A DNA stretch of 64,000 nt, from NCBI RefSeq assembly GCF_002215035.1, contig NZ_NKFP01000004.1:621726-685725 (forward strand), in the 5' to 3' direction. This DNA is from Leptolyngbya ohadii IS1. GTDB lineage: Bacteria > Cyanobacteriota > Cyanobacteriia > Elainellales > Elainellaceae. Shown in pieces: positions 43,404-52,582 of the stretch. The notes under the pieces were generated by a model. That model searched no databases. It saw only the letters and a list, made by a program, of their open reading frames with translations, and was not told the origin of the DNA. Each line of letters begins with the position of its first letter. The first letter of the stretch is position 1. The position numbers and the translations under genes are program-made.

Positions 43404-45704
43404 ATGTCCATGACCGTTGCACCAGAGCAGATCGAACGGATTGTTTGGAACCAGCACCATGACCCGTTTGAAGTCCTGGGACCCCACCAGCTTCATCAAA
43501 ACGGTAAATCCGTTTGGGCAGTAAGGGCATACCTGCCCCATGCGACGGCTGCTTGGGTGGTTCATCCGGACGAGCGTAAAGAATACCCGATGCACTCCGT
43601 TCACAATCCCCATTTCTTTGAGTGTGTGCTGGAAGTCGATGAGCTGAAAAACTATCAGCTTCGCATTCAAGAGGAAGGTCACGAGCGGGTGATTTACGAC
43701 CCCTACGCCTTTCGATCGCCCCTGCTGACAGATTTTGATATTCACCTGTTTGCCGAGGGCAACCATCACCGGATTTACGAGAAGCTGGGCGCACACCTCA
43801 CCGAAATTGATGGCGTTAGGGGCGTTTACTTTGCCGTCTGGGCACCGAATGCCAGAAATGTTTCCGTGCTGGGGGACTTCAACCAGTGGGATGGACGGCA
43901 GCATCAGATGCGCGTTCGGGGTAATGGCGTGTGGGAACTGTTTATCCCAGATATTGGGATCGGCACTTCTTACAAGTACGAGATTAAGAACCACGCCGGA
44001 CATATCTACGAAAAATCCGATCCCTACGGCTATCAGCAGGAAATTCGTCCTAAGACTGCCTCGATCGTCACCGATCTCTCGACCTACGAATGGCAGGACG
44101 GCGATTGGATGGAGCAGCGTCGCCACACCGAACCCCTGACCCAGCCTGTTTCGGTTTACGAGGTGCATCTGGGTTCCTGGCTGCATGGCTCTGCGGCTGA
44201 ACCTGCCCACGATGAGCAGGGCAATGTGATTCCGCCTGTGATTGTGGCAGATCTGAAGCCGGGGGCGCGTTTTCTCACTTACCGGGAATTGGCAGACCGT
44301 CTGATTCCCTACGTGAAGGAATTGGGCTATACCCATGTGGAGCTACTGCCGATCGCAGAACACCCGTTCGATGGTTCCTGGGGCTATCAGGTCACGGGCT
44401 ACTATGCAGTGACATCGCGCTACGGTACACCGCAGGACTTCATGTACTTTGTGGATCAGTGCCACCTGAACGGCATTGGTGTGATTGTGGACTGGGTTCC
44501 CGGTCACTTCCCAAAAGATGGGCACGGGCTGGCATTTTTCGACGGCACCCATCTCTACGAGTACGCTGACCCGCGCAAGGGCGAACACCTGGAATGGGGG
44601 ACGCTGGTCTTCGACTATGGACGCAACGAGGTGCGGAACTTCCTGGTTGCCAATGCCCTGTTCTGGTTCGACAAGTTCCACATTGATGGGGTGCGGGTAG
44701 ATGCGGTGGCTTCGATGCTGTATCTGGACTATCAGCGTCCGACCGGAACCTGGGTGACAAACCAGTACGGCGGCAGGGAAAACATTGAGGCGGCGGATTT
44801 CCTGCGGCAGATGAACCATCTCGTGTTCAGCTATTTCCCTGGGACGCTGACGATCGCGGAAGAATCTACGGCTTGGCCGATGGTGTCCTGGCCCACCTAC
44901 GTCGGGGGCTTAGGGTTCAACCTCAAGTGGAATATGGGCTGGATGCACGACATGCTGGACTACTTCCACATGGACCCCTGGTTCCGCCAGTTCCACCAGA
45001 ACAACGTCACCTTTAGCATCTGGTACGCCTTCAGCGAGAACTTCATGCTGGCGCTGTCCCATGACGAGGTGGTTCACGGCAAGAGTCCGATGATCGGCAA
45101 AATGCCGGGGGATGAATGGCAGAAATTTGCTAACTTGCGCTGCCTTTACACCTATATGTTCACCCACCCCGGCAAGAAGACGCTCTTTATGAGCAACGAG
45201 TTCGGGCAGTGGAGCGAGTGGAACGTCTGGGGCGATCTGGAATGGCATCTGCTCCAGTTTGAGCCGCACCAGAAGCTGAAGTACTTTATGAGTCGGCTGA
45301 ATGAGCTTTATAGGAGCGAACCCGCCCTGTATCAGGTTGATTTTGGTCAGGAGGGCTTTGAGTGGATCGATTGCAGCGATAACCGCCACAGCGTTGTTTC
45401 CTTTATTCGTCGAGGCAAAGATCCGGACGAGTTTGTGATTACCGTCTGCAACTTCACACCCCAGCCCCACTCCCACTATCGGGTTGGCGTACCGGAAATG
45501 GGCTTCTATACGGAATTGTTCAACAGCGATTCTCGCGAGTACGGCGGCAGCAACATGGGCAACCTGGGCGGGAAATGGGCAGAGGAATGGTCATTCCACA
45601 ATCGCCCCTACTCGATCGACCTCTGTTTGCCTCCGCTGGGTGTGCTGGTGCTGAAGCTCGATCGCCAGAAGACCCAGGAAGCGCAGCAGGCAGAAAAGAC
45701 CTGA
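43404..45704 (+). CDS. glgB: 1,4-alpha-glucan branching enzyme
   Basis: A 766-residue glycogen branching enzyme (GH13). The N-terminal CBM48 region lies at about 115-205 (VYFAVWAPNARNVSVLGDFN). The catalytic (beta/alpha)8 barrel has nucleophile region DGVRVDAVASMLYLDY, the acid/base in LTIAEESTAWP and the transition-state stabiliser in LSHDEVVHGKSPM. The C-terminal beta domain ends SIDLCLPPLGVLVLKLD. It introduces alpha-1,6 branches in glycogen in the cytosol. The ATG at 43404 fits homologues. A repeat-rich leader lies upstream. Confidence 0.96.
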   Translation: MSMTVAPEQIERIVWNQHHDPFEVLGPHQLHQNGKSVWAVRAYLPHATAAWVVHPDERKEYPMHSVHNPHFFECVLEVDELKNYQLRIQEEGHERVIYDPYAFRSPLLTDFDIHLFAEGNHHRIYEKLGAHLTEIDGVRGVYFAVWAPNARNVSVLGDFNQWDGRQHQMRVRGNGVWELFIPDIGIGTSYKYEIKNHAGHIYEKSDPYGYQQEIRPKTASIVTDLSTYEWQDGDWMEQRRHTEPLTQPVSVYEVHLGSWLHGSAAEPAHDEQGNVIPPVIVADLKPGARFLTYRELADRLIPYVKELGYTHVELLPIAEHPFDGSWGYQVTGYYAVTSRYGTPQDFMYFVDQCHLNGIGVIVDWVPGHFPKDGHGLAFFDGTHLYEYADPRKGEHLEWGTLVFDYGRNEVRNFLVANALFWFDKFHIDGVRVDAVASMLYLDYQRPTGTWVTNQYGGRENIEAADFLRQMNHLVFSYFPGTLTIAEESTAWPMVSWPTYVGGLGFNLKWNMGWMHDMLDYFHMDPWFRQFHQNNVTFSIWYAFSENFMLALSHDEVVHGKSPMIGKMPGDEWQKFANLRCLYTYMFTHPGKKTLFMSNEFGQWSEWNVWGDLEWHLLQFEPHQKLKYFMSRLNELYRSEPALYQVDFGQEGFEWIDCSDNRHSVVSFIRRGKDPDEFVITVCNFTPQPHSHYRVGVPEMGFYTELFNSDSREYGGSNMGNLGGKWAEEWSFHNRPYSIDLCLPPLGVLVLKLDRQKTQEAQQAEKT

Positions 45705-45816
45705 AGCAGAGCAGGGAACCGAAGTCCGACGTGAGACGACAAAGATTGGATAGCCAAGAATTGTCTCCTTCGGGCTTCACCGCTAGGATAAGAAACAGTG
45801 TCAGGAGTTGAACGGT

Positions 45817-46311
45817 ATGTGGATTGCTGCGATCGTCTGCTTTTTTGCCGCCTTTGTGCTGGCAAGCCTGGTGGAATACTGGGTTCACCGCAAGATGCAC
45901 GATGACCCCCAATCGAAACTGGGAGCGCGTCACCTGGATCATCACAAAAAGAACGACGGGCAGGGCGTGTTCTGGGAATTTCTGGACTATCTGAAGGGCA
46001 GTTTTTTCCTGATGCTTCCCATGTTCCTGGTGTCCTGGCAGATGGGACTAGGCTGGACGCTGGGCGGCATCTTCTTTGCGATCTTTTCTGCCTACGCCCA
46101 TCAGCTTCAGCACGAAGACCCGACGAAGTGCTTCTGGATGAAGATGCCTGTCCACTATGTCCACCACAAGTACGGCATGTGGCATCACAATTTTGGGTTA
46201 GCAGTAGACTGGTGGGATCACGTTTTTGGCACTTACAAGGCAATGGACTGGCTGGATGAGCAGGAGCTAAGCCGTCCGCCCCGGAACTATCTGCAACTGC
46301 GCTGGTGGTAA
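45817..46311 (+). CDS. Sterol desaturase / fatty-acid hydroxylase superfamily protein
   Basis: A 164-residue membrane di-iron protein. The histidine clusters are HRKMH, HLDHH, HQLQH, HYVHH and HH before NFG, the pattern of the fatty-acid hydroxylase/carotenoid-hydroxylase superfamily. TM stretches are AAIVCFFAAFVLASLVEYWV and FFLMLPMFLVSWQMGLGWTL. It may hydroxylate a lipid or carotenoid; the substrate is not decided by the sequence. I start at the ATG at 45817 (AGGAG about 9 bases upstream) rather than the TTG at 45808. It is a short distance after glgB, on the same strand. Confidence 0.85.
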   Translation: MWIAAIVCFFAAFVLASLVEYWVHRKMHDDPQSKLGARHLDHHKKNDGQGVFWEFLDYLKGSFFLMLPMFLVSWQMGLGWTLGGIFFAIFSAYAHQLQHEDPTKCFWMKMPVHYVHHKYGMWHHNFGLAVDWWDHVFGTYKAMDWLDEQELSRPPRNYLQLRWW

Positions 46312-46498
46312 AAATTTCCGCGCCAGGGGTTAACCGGGTTCAAATTATTCGATCGGTTGGACAGCCTTCCAGCTTATGGAATCGCTGTCTAATTTTTTGT
46401 GTCATTCGGCGATCGGTAGGCGATCAGATAGAATCGTCTTGTTTATAACGATGCGCGCTTCACAATTAGAAAATTCCCTTAGAAAATTCGCTAATTCA

Positions 46499-46822
46499 AT
46501 GATTAATCAAGATGTTAAGGTTATCCAGCCGAACGGAATTCTGGATGCGACCCAAGCCGATCACCTGAAGGATGAGGTCAATCACTGCTTGAGCGCAGGT
46601 GCAGGATGCATTTTGATCGATTTTCAGGATGTGACGTTCATGGATAGCTCTGGTCTAGCCGCGCTAATCTCGGCAGTGCGTCTGGTGCGCGATCAGGGCA
46701 AAAAACTCTGTCTTTGCTCGGTCAATCAGCAAATCAAAATGCTGCTCGAATTAACCAGTGTCGATCAAATCTTCCAGGTCTTTGGGAATCAGGAAGAGTT
46801 CTATGCCCAAGCCGCAGACTAG
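46499..46822 (+). CDS. STAS-domain anti-sigma-factor antagonist
   Basis: About 107 residues in one STAS domain: VKVIQPNGILDATQADHLKD, ILIDFQDVTFMDSSGLAAL with the phosphorylatable serine, and GKKLCLCSVNQQIKMLLELT. The frame is open to an ATG at 46376, but the family begins close to the ATG at 46499; a third choice is 46451. It converges with a receiver-PP2C phosphatase gene, 3 bp between stops. Such phosphatases dephosphorylate STAS proteins, so the pair may be partners. Confidence 0.8.
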   Translation: MINQDVKVIQPNGILDATQADHLKDEVNHCLSAGAGCILIDFQDVTFMDSSGLAALISAVRLVRDQGKKLCLCSVNQQIKMLLELTSVDQIFQVFGNQEEFYAQAAD

Positions 46823-46825
46823 TTT

Positions 46826-47944
46826 CTATTTAAAATTGGCGCGCACCAGTGCCAGATCATCACTCAAAGAACGATCCTCAAACTGCGCGAACAGGCGATC
46901 GAGCAGCTGATCGAGATCAGTTTGTGGCTGCGCTTCAGCCAGGAGCCGAATGAAATCTTCCAGTCCCCAGGCAAGGCTGGCGTGCTGCACATCGTAGGCA
47001 CCGTCGCTGTAGAGATAGAGGGTACTGTGGGCAGGAACCGTCGTGGTACTACAGTAGACTTCCAGTTCCTCGACCATGCCGATCGGAAAGTTGGGCGTTC
47101 GCAACAGTTGAGGCGCTTCGGAGGTTTGGGTCAGCAGAACAGCGGGCGGGTGTCCAGCGCTGGCATAGGTCAATTGTCGGGAGTGAGGCTGATACACGCC
47201 ATACCAGATGGTAAAGAATTTTTGGTTCTGGCTGTCCATCTGAAAGGACTGATTCAGGGCAGTCAAAACGGCATCGGGCTGGCGAAAATCGACCTCTGGA
47301 AGGGATTGCGATCGCAGTCGGTTCAGCAGAATGACCGACGGCAACGCTGCGCCCAGTCCATGACCAGAGACATCCAGCAAATACAGCACCAGATGATTCG
47401 CATCCAGCCAGAAATAATCGAAACAGTCGCCGCCCAGCTGACTGGAGGGAATAAACCGCGCTTCTACAGCCACCTCGCCCTGCATCGGGACGGGTAAGAG
47501 CGATCGCACGTATGCCGCTGCTTCGCTGAGTTCGTCTTCAAGCCGCTGTTTTTGCAGCCGTAGATCCTGATTGAGCTGATGCAGCCGCAGACCCGCCCCC
47601 ACTCTGGCTTTTAACTCGCCTAAATCGACAGGCTTCGATAGAAAATCGTCTGCTCCATTGTTGAGTCCATCAATCCGATCCTGAATCGCCATACGCGCCG
47701 TTAAGAGAATAAAAAACGTGGTGTTCAGGCGAGGCTCAGATTTAAGCTGTCGGCAAACTTCCAGACCGTCAATCCCTGGCATATTCCAGTCGCAGATGAT
47801 CAGCGCAGGCTGAAGCTGTTTTGCCTGCTCAAGTCCCTCCCTTCCGCCCGACGCAGTCATAACTTCATGCCCATCTCGTCGTAGCACTTTTTCAACGGTC
47901 AGGCAGATCAGGGGGTCATCATCAATTACAAGAATCTTAGCCAT
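46826..47944 (-). CDS. Response regulator with PP2C (RsbU/SpoIIE) phosphatase output
   Basis: 372 residues. A receiver domain at 1-120 has the acidic pocket VIDDDP, phospho-acceptor D52 (IICDWNMPG) and K104 (FLSKPVD). A coiled linker follows (about 120-145). The SpoIIE-type PP2C domain (about 160-370) has metal-binding LGGDCFDYFWLD, LLDVSGHGLGAALPSV and SDGAYDVQHA. It should dephosphorylate a STAS anti-sigma antagonist when its receiver is phosphorylated. It is downstream of the receiver-Hpt gene on the same strand, 37 bp apart, and convergent with a STAS gene. Confidence 0.93.
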   Translation of the reverse strand: MAKILVIDDDPLICLTVEKVLRRDGHEVMTASGGREGLEQAKQLQPALIICDWNMPGIDGLEVCRQLKSEPRLNTTFFILLTARMAIQDRIDGLNNGADDFLSKPVDLGELKARVGAGLRLHQLNQDLRLQKQRLEDELSEAAAYVRSLLPVPMQGEVAVEARFIPSSQLGGDCFDYFWLDANHLVLYLLDVSGHGLGAALPSVILLNRLRSQSLPEVDFRQPDAVLTALNQSFQMDSQNQKFFTIWYGVYQPHSRQLTYASAGHPPAVLLTQTSEAPQLLRTPNFPIGMVEELEVYCSTTTVPAHSTLYLYSDGAYDVQHASLAWGLEDFIRLLAEAQPQTDLDQLLDRLFAQFEDRSLSDDLALVRANFK

Positions 47945-47981
47945 GAAATCGATCGCGCAGAGAACAAGCCCGGAGGGTCGT

Positions 47982-48860
47982 TTATGGGTGACGATCCACT
48001 GGCGGCATTTCTAAAATAGCCTGAGCCACATACCCTTGAATATGACGCAGTGACGCTTCGATAGTTGCTAGCAAAGACTCAGCAGATTGGGCAGCCGATA
48101 AATCAGCGGATTGCAATTTTTGCTGATGCGCCTGTTGTTCTAATGCTGCCGCCGCCCACCGAATTAATTTTGCGCCAATATTTGCACTCGCCCCATGCAG
48201 ATGATGAGCTGCCTGTTCCGCGACGCTGTTGTTTTTTTGCGCGATCGCCTGCCGCAAAATGAACAAATGCTCACGGCTGTCCTGAAGGAAGATTTGCAGC
48301 AGTTCCAGTTCAAACTCGGCACAGTTATCTGAAAGCTGGTGCAGGTAGTGCAGATCCAGGTATGCCGCTAACGGCAAAGACTCCAGGGAGAGACCGGACT
48401 GGGGGATGGGGCTAAAGACGCTTGATTGAACTGTCTCGATCGCCTCCGCCTTTTGTATCCACCGTGCTAAAACCACCTCCAGCCTTTCCCGCTGAATGGG
48501 TTTCTGGATGTAGTCATTCATGCCTGCGGCGATCGCCCGTTCCTGATCCTCCGGCAAATCGCTGGCGGTCATGGCAATAATAGTTGCTGAGGGATGAATA
48601 GACTGGGTGAAAGACTGGGCGAAGTCGGAATGGAGCATCTGTTCCTGCTGCCGAATCGCAAGCGTTGCCTCAAAACCGTCTATTCCGGGAAGCTGGCAGT
48701 CCATCAAAATCACATCGTACTGCTGACGCTTAACTGCTTCTACCGCAGACTCCCCATCTCCGACCGTTTCCACCTGATAGCCCAGAGTTGCGAGCTGTTT
48801 GCAGATAATTTTTTGGTTGGTGAGATTATCCTCGACCAGAAGAATAAATTTCGGCATCAT
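47982..48860 (-). CDS. Receiver-Hpt phosphorelay protein
   Basis: 292 residues. The receiver domain has LLVEDNLTNQ, acceptor D54 (VILMDCQLPG) and K120 (YIQKPI). After a linker, an Hpt four-helix domain (about 165-285) carries the phospho-histidine H219 in AAHHLHGASANIGAKLI. It lacks a kinase domain, so it must take phosphate from a hybrid histidine kinase elsewhere. It lies four bases after the 52-residue membrane protein gene and 37 bp before the receiver-PP2C gene, forming a probable operon. Confidence 0.9.
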   Translation of the reverse strand: MMPKFILLVEDNLTNQKIICKQLATLGYQVETVGDGESAVEAVKRQQYDVILMDCQLPGIDGFEATLAIRQQEQMLHSDFAQSFTQSIHPSATIIAMTASDLPEDQERAIAAGMNDYIQKPIQRERLEVVLARWIQKAEAIETVQSSVFSPIPQSGLSLESLPLAAYLDLHYLHQLSDNCAEFELELLQIFLQDSREHLFILRQAIAQKNNSVAEQAAHHLHGASANIGAKLIRWAAAALEQQAHQQKLQSADLSAAQSAESLLATIEASLRHIQGYVAQAILEMPPVDRHP

Positions 48861-48864
48861 GCCC

Positions 48865-49023
48865 TTACCCTTCCAGTAACCAGGCGGTGAGCAGCAGCCC
48901 GATTGTCACACTGAACCAGAACGGCAGATGCAGCGTGAACAAAACCTGAACCGGAGCCAGGAGTCCCTGCTGGGTCAGGAAAACTGCCACCAGCATCGCG
49001 ATTCCTAATAAAACGATTGGCAT
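48865..49023 (-). CDS. 52-residue two-helix membrane protein
   Basis: An ORF too short for usual length cut-offs: ATG at 49023, stop at 48865. The product has two hydrophobic helices (VLLGIAMLVAVFLTQQGLL and FWFSVTIGLLLTAWLL) joined by a short LAPVQVLFTLHLP segment. AAGGGTAG precedes the start. Its stop lies only four bases before the receiver-Hpt start. No family is recognised. Confidence 0.6.
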   Translation of the reverse strand: MPIVLLGIAMLVAVFLTQQGLLAPVQVLFTLHLPFWFSVTIGLLLTAWLLEG

Positions 49024-49041
49024 CGCAGCTACCCTTCATTC

Positions 49042-49230
49042 CTATCCTTCATATTCTGTGTCGATTGCAATTTCCAGCGTGTCTTCATCGATCGTGATAT
49101 ACAGGATGTTCGGACGGCAGCACACCTGGCAATCCTCCACGTAGGACTGGGTAGACCCGCCGCTGAAATCGATAAAGGTCAGGTTTGGCTCTCCGCAGTA
49201 GGCACAGATGTATTCTGCGGTATTTTGCAT
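49042..49230 (-). CDS. CPXCG-motif cysteine-rich protein
   Basis: A 62-residue zinc-ribbon-like protein: YICAYCGEPN (8-17) and YVEDCQVCCRPNILY give two C-x2-C pairs, followed by an acidic strand tail. It belongs to the small CPXCG family, found alone in many bacteria; its function is unknown. The start is certain because AGGAGG stands four bases before the ATG at 49230. The gene begins inside the 3' end of the methyltransferase gene, overlapping it by 52 bases in another frame. Confidence 0.85.
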   Translation of the reverse strand: MQNTAEYICAYCGEPNLTFIDFSGGSTQSYVEDCQVCCRPNILYITIDEDTLEIAIDTEYEG

Positions 49231-49868
49231 TCGTCCTCCTGGTTTATCTTAAATGCCTGAATTCGCTGTAGGCTGCCTCCTGCCAGCAGGGTTTGCCGAG
49301 AATTCACAAAGCCCGCCGCTGCTAATTCCTGGGTTAAATCGGTGTTGAGCAGTTGCCATGCCGTTTCCGTCTCAAATAGCCAGAAAAAACCATAAAGTCC
49401 CGGTGTAAAAATCGGATTGGTGGGCTGATGGAAGTCAATTAGCGTAAAAACGCCCCCGGGCTTGAGGACGCGATTCACTTCCCGCAGAATTTGGCGGCGC
49501 TGCTCCGGCTTCATTTCGTGTAGGGCTGCGCTCGTATGCACCAGGTCAAACTGATTAGCATCAAAGGGCATCGCTTCTGCCCATCCTTCCACAAATTCCG
49601 CCCGGGGCACATTTTTTTGCGATCGCCGGATCGATAGAGGAGACGCATCCAGACCTGTCACATGGTTTGATCTCTGGACAAGATAGCGAGTTGCCTGCCC
49701 GCTGCCGCAGCACAGATCGAGAATCCGCATTTCGGGATCGATCGTCAGCCCTTCTAGCGCCAACTGCCGAAATCGTGCCTCGCCGCCCACGGTCAACGCC
49801 GCCAGACTGCTGATGACGTCGTAAAGCCACTGATAGCGGTAGCTTAAATCACGAAGAATGGTTGCCAC
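49179..49868 (-). CDS. Class I SAM-dependent methyltransferase
   Basis: 229 residues, one Rossmann methyltransferase domain. Motif I is RILDLCCGSGQATRYLV (about 48-64), motif II VTGLDAS, the post-I region FDLVHTSAALHEMKPEQR, and LREVNRVLKPGGVFTLIDFH. It is of the UbiE/Methyltransf_11 type; the substrate is unknown, possibly a lipid or quinone. The start is GTG at 49868. The C-terminal 18 residues, beyond the fold, overlap the CPXCG gene by 52 bases. Confidence 0.85.
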   Translation of the reverse strand: MATILRDLSYRYQWLYDVISSLAALTVGGEARFRQLALEGLTIDPEMRILDLCCGSGQATRYLVQRSNHVTGLDASPLSIRRSQKNVPRAEFVEGWAEAMPFDANQFDLVHTSAALHEMKPEQRRQILREVNRVLKPGGVFTLIDFHQPTNPIFTPGLYGFFWLFETETAWQLLNTDLTQELAAAGFVNSRQTLLAGGSLQRIQAFKINQEDECKIPQNTSVPTAESQT

Positions 49869-49897
49869 GATCGTCCAACTTACGCCCAGCTTAAATT

Positions 49898-51160
49898 TTA
49901 TTCTTCTATTCTCCCCTGCTGAGCAGGTATTTTGCGTCGTTCTAGGGCAGATTGAACCGCTTGCTGCTGATCGCGACGGGTAATCCAGCGGTGGTAGGTA
50001 CGGGTATGAATCGCCACCGAGTGTCCCATCATGCGGGCGGCGACTGTATCGGGAATACCAAAGTGAATCGTGCGGACTGCCCAGGCGTGGCGCAAATCGT
50101 AGGGCGAAAAGGGAATCTGGTAGCGGCGAAACTGGGTTGCCACTTGCTGACCAATCCGCTGAAGGGTGGTCTGATTCAGATCGAGATTCAGGGATGGAAG
50201 CTGAATTTCATGTAGGTTGAAGCGATCGACCCACTCCGGGTAGAAGGGCCAGACCTGATGGCTTCCCGTTTTGGTGGTGGGCAGCACTTCGATCACCGCT
50301 TCTGCTTCTTGCTGGATCAGTGCCGCATAGTCGCAGAAAAAGACCTCGTGGTTACGCAGCCCGTAGGTTGCCATAATGCCGTAGACAAACCGCCACGCCG
50401 GATTTGGGATTGCCTCAAACCCCGCAATAATCTCCTCGTCGGAGGGCAAGCGGCGCATCTGGGTTTTGCTGGGGCTATAGGTTCCCGCCAAGGTTTTCAG
50501 GTCGATCGACAGCTCTAGGTCGAGGAATTCTGCCAGGGCATTAAACGCGGTACAGCAAACCTGCCGACTGCGCGAATCCGCCGGAATCTCTTGAATGGTT
50601 CTGTAGATGGCTTCGGCGATCGTGAACTGGGAATGGTTCTGTGCCGTGGCTTCTAGCTTTCGCAGATAGGGCGCATAGGTCTTTTCCCAGGTGGTTCGCA
50701 CCGATCCTGGATTGCCTGCCTTTGCCAGATGCTCTAGGAAATGTCGCTCAAATGCCTTCAGCTTTTCGGAGAGATCCATCTGATTGAGCCGTTTCCCCCC
50801 TGCGACAGGCAAAAATTGCCGCCAGTCAAAGTTATTCTGAATTAGCTGAGCTGCAATGATTTTGACCTGCTGTTCTGCCTGCTTCAGTCCCGATGGGGTG
50901 GCAGGAAGGTCGAGCGGAACTCGCTGTTGATAGGGTCGAAGCCGATCGCTTCCCGGACGGGGGGGCAGGGTTCCTCGTAAACAAAGCTTTGTGCCGCGCC
51001 GCTCAATCTGGAGCCGCATCTGAGCCGCCTTGAGTCGCTGGTTGGTCTGGGCAATGCGAGAGTCGATCGCCTCAAGCGCAGCGTCGGTTTCCTTGCCGCC
51101 GTCCTTGCCGCGAGATTGCTCAGTTTCTTGCTGGAATGCGTTTAGTGACGAATCCGACAT
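49898..51160 (-). CDS. Cyanobacterial tyrosine recombinase (site-specific integrase)
   Basis: 420 residues. A coiled-coil N-terminus (about 20-55) is followed by a SAM-like DNA-binding region (about 130-215) and a catalytic domain. Catalytic residues are R in TYGLRNHEVF, K in VLPTTKTGSHQV, H/R in PYDLRHAWAVR (Tyr in place of the usual first His), GHS in MMGHSVAI and Y in RTYHRW. No attachment site, excisionase or phage gene surrounds it, so it may be a chromosomal housekeeping recombinase. It is unrelated to the IntI gene at 5356 beyond the superfamily. Confidence 0.85.
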   Translation of the reverse strand: MSDSSLNAFQQETEQSRGKDGGKETDAALEAIDSRIAQTNQRLKAAQMRLQIERRGTKLCLRGTLPPRPGSDRLRPYQQRVPLDLPATPSGLKQAEQQVKIIAAQLIQNNFDWRQFLPVAGGKRLNQMDLSEKLKAFERHFLEHLAKAGNPGSVRTTWEKTYAPYLRKLEATAQNHSQFTIAEAIYRTIQEIPADSRSRQVCCTAFNALAEFLDLELSIDLKTLAGTYSPSKTQMRRLPSDEEIIAGFEAIPNPAWRFVYGIMATYGLRNHEVFFCDYAALIQQEAEAVIEVLPTTKTGSHQVWPFYPEWVDRFNLHEIQLPSLNLDLNQTTLQRIGQQVATQFRRYQIPFSPYDLRHAWAVRTIHFGIPDTVAARMMGHSVAIHTRTYHRWITRRDQQQAVQSALERRKIPAQQGRIEE

Positions 51161-51333
51161 CTTTTGTTAGGTTGCAGATAAGCCGTAACTCTTTTTTAAT
51201 AAAGTGGAAGCTTAGAATACACTAGATAAAAAGGGAGCGTCCGCTACACCTGGATTTCAGGAAAGCGACGCAAATTAGAAAAATTTATTGTTAAAATTAG
51301 CAACAAATATTAAGGAAAGGACAAGTGGCAGTT

Positions 51334-52497
51334 ATGGGTCGTGTTGGCGTTCTACTACTCAATCTGGGCGGACCGGATCAGCTAGAGGATGTCCGTCCCT
51401 TCCTGTTTAACCTGTTTTCCGATCCAGAGATCATTCGTCTGCCCTTTCCCTGGCTGCAAAAACCGCTGGCATGGCTAATTTCTTCCAGTCGTGCGAAAAA
51501 ATCTCAAGAAAACTATAAGGAAATTGGGGGCGGTTCTCCCCTGCGTCGCATCACCGAAGAACAGGCAGAGGCTCTACAGGATGTCCTGAAGCAGCGAGGA
51601 CAGGATGCCCAAATTTACATTGGAATGCGCTACTGGCACCCCTTTACTGAGGAAGCCGTTGCCCGGATCAAGCGAGATGGAATCGATCGCCTCGTCATTC
51701 TGCCCCTCTACCCACAATTTTCCATCAGCACTAGCGGATCGAGCTTCCGTTTGCTGGAGCAGCTTTGGAAAGAAGACCCGTCCCTGAGTCAGATCGACTA
51801 CACGGTTATCCCCTCTTGGTATAAGCGCCCCGGCTACCTCAAGGCAATGGCAGACCTGATCGCCAAGGAACTGGATCAGCTTGAGCATCCCGACCAGGGA
51901 CATATCTTCTTCAGTGCCCACGGGGTTCCGGTGAGCTACGTTGAAGAGGCAGGCGACCCCTACCAGCAGGAAATTGAGGAATGCGTTGAGCTAATCATGC
52001 GGACGCTGAATCGCCCCAATCCCCATACGCTGGCATATCAGAGTCGGGTGGGTCCGGTGGAATGGCTTAAGCCCTATACGGAAGAGGCGATCGAGGATCT
52101 GGCAAAGCAGGACGTTGAAACCCTGGTGGTTGTGCCAATCAGCTTTGTCTCGGAACACATTGAAACCCTGCAAGAAATTGATATTGAGTATCGCGAAGTT
52201 GCAGAGGAAGCCGGAATCGAGCATTTCCATCGCGTCCCTGCCCTGAATACCCATCCCGTCTTTATTGATGACCTCGCGGATCTGGTGATTGCTTCTATGA
52301 ATTCGCCCAGTCTAAAGCTGGCGGAAGTCACCCAGATGAAGAAGAAGGTGAAGATGTACCCGCAGGAACGCTGGGAGTGGGGTATGACGACGACTGCTGA
52401 AGTGTGGAACGGCAGAATTGCAATGCTGGGATTTCTGGCGCTGCTGATTGAATTAATTAGCGGTCATGGTCCTTTGCATTTTGTGGGCTTGCTGTAG
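51334..52497 (+). CDS. hemH: Ferrochelatase with C-terminal CAB segment
   Basis: 387 residues. The ferrochelatase core inserts Fe2+ into protoporphyrin [22 protein letters not shown] at the start, [11 protein letters not shown], and the His/Glu active-site part [19 protein letters not shown]. Residues about 350-385 form a single-helix chlorophyll a/b-binding motif ([20 protein letters not shown]), as in other cyanobacterial and plastid FeCh2 enzymes, thought to link heme output to chlorophyll. I use the ATG at 51334, which gives the same start as known homologues; a GTG at 51325 is closer to the AAGGAAAGG ribosome binding site. Confidence 0.95.
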   Translation: MGRVGVLLLNLGGPDQLEDVRPFLFNLFSDPEIIRLPFPWLQKPLAWLISSSRAKKSQENYKEIGGGSPLRRITEEQAEALQDVLKQRGQDAQIYIGMRYWHPFTEEAVARIKRDGIDRLVILPLYPQFSISTSGSSFRLLEQLWKEDPSLSQIDYTVIPSWYKRPGYLKAMADLIAKELDQLEHPDQGHIFFSAHGVPVSYVEEAGDPYQQEIEECVELIMRTLNRPNPHTLAYQSRVGPVEWLKPYTEEAIEDLAKQDVETLVVVPISFVSEHIETLQEIDIEYREVAEEAGIEHFHRVPALNTHPVFIDDLADLVIASMNSPSLKLAEVTQMKKKVKMYPQERWEWGMTTTAEVWNGRIAMLGFLALLIELISGHGPLHFVGLL

Positions 52498-52582
52498 GTT
52501 CCTCCTGTCACATTTGTTCACTCCAGAAACAGAACCAGCCTGCACAATAAAAGACAGCATCCCTGTCGCTGGAGACGATCCC

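Noticed and set aside
43266-44336. Long minus-strand open frame opposite glgB
   Set aside because: It is antisense to the conserved CBM48 and N-terminal part of GlgB, and its translation shows no family features.
49898-51160. Integrated phage or genomic island around the second recombinase
   Set aside because: The flanks are ordinary housekeeping genes (methyltransferase, hemH), with no attachment repeat, excisionase or composition change.
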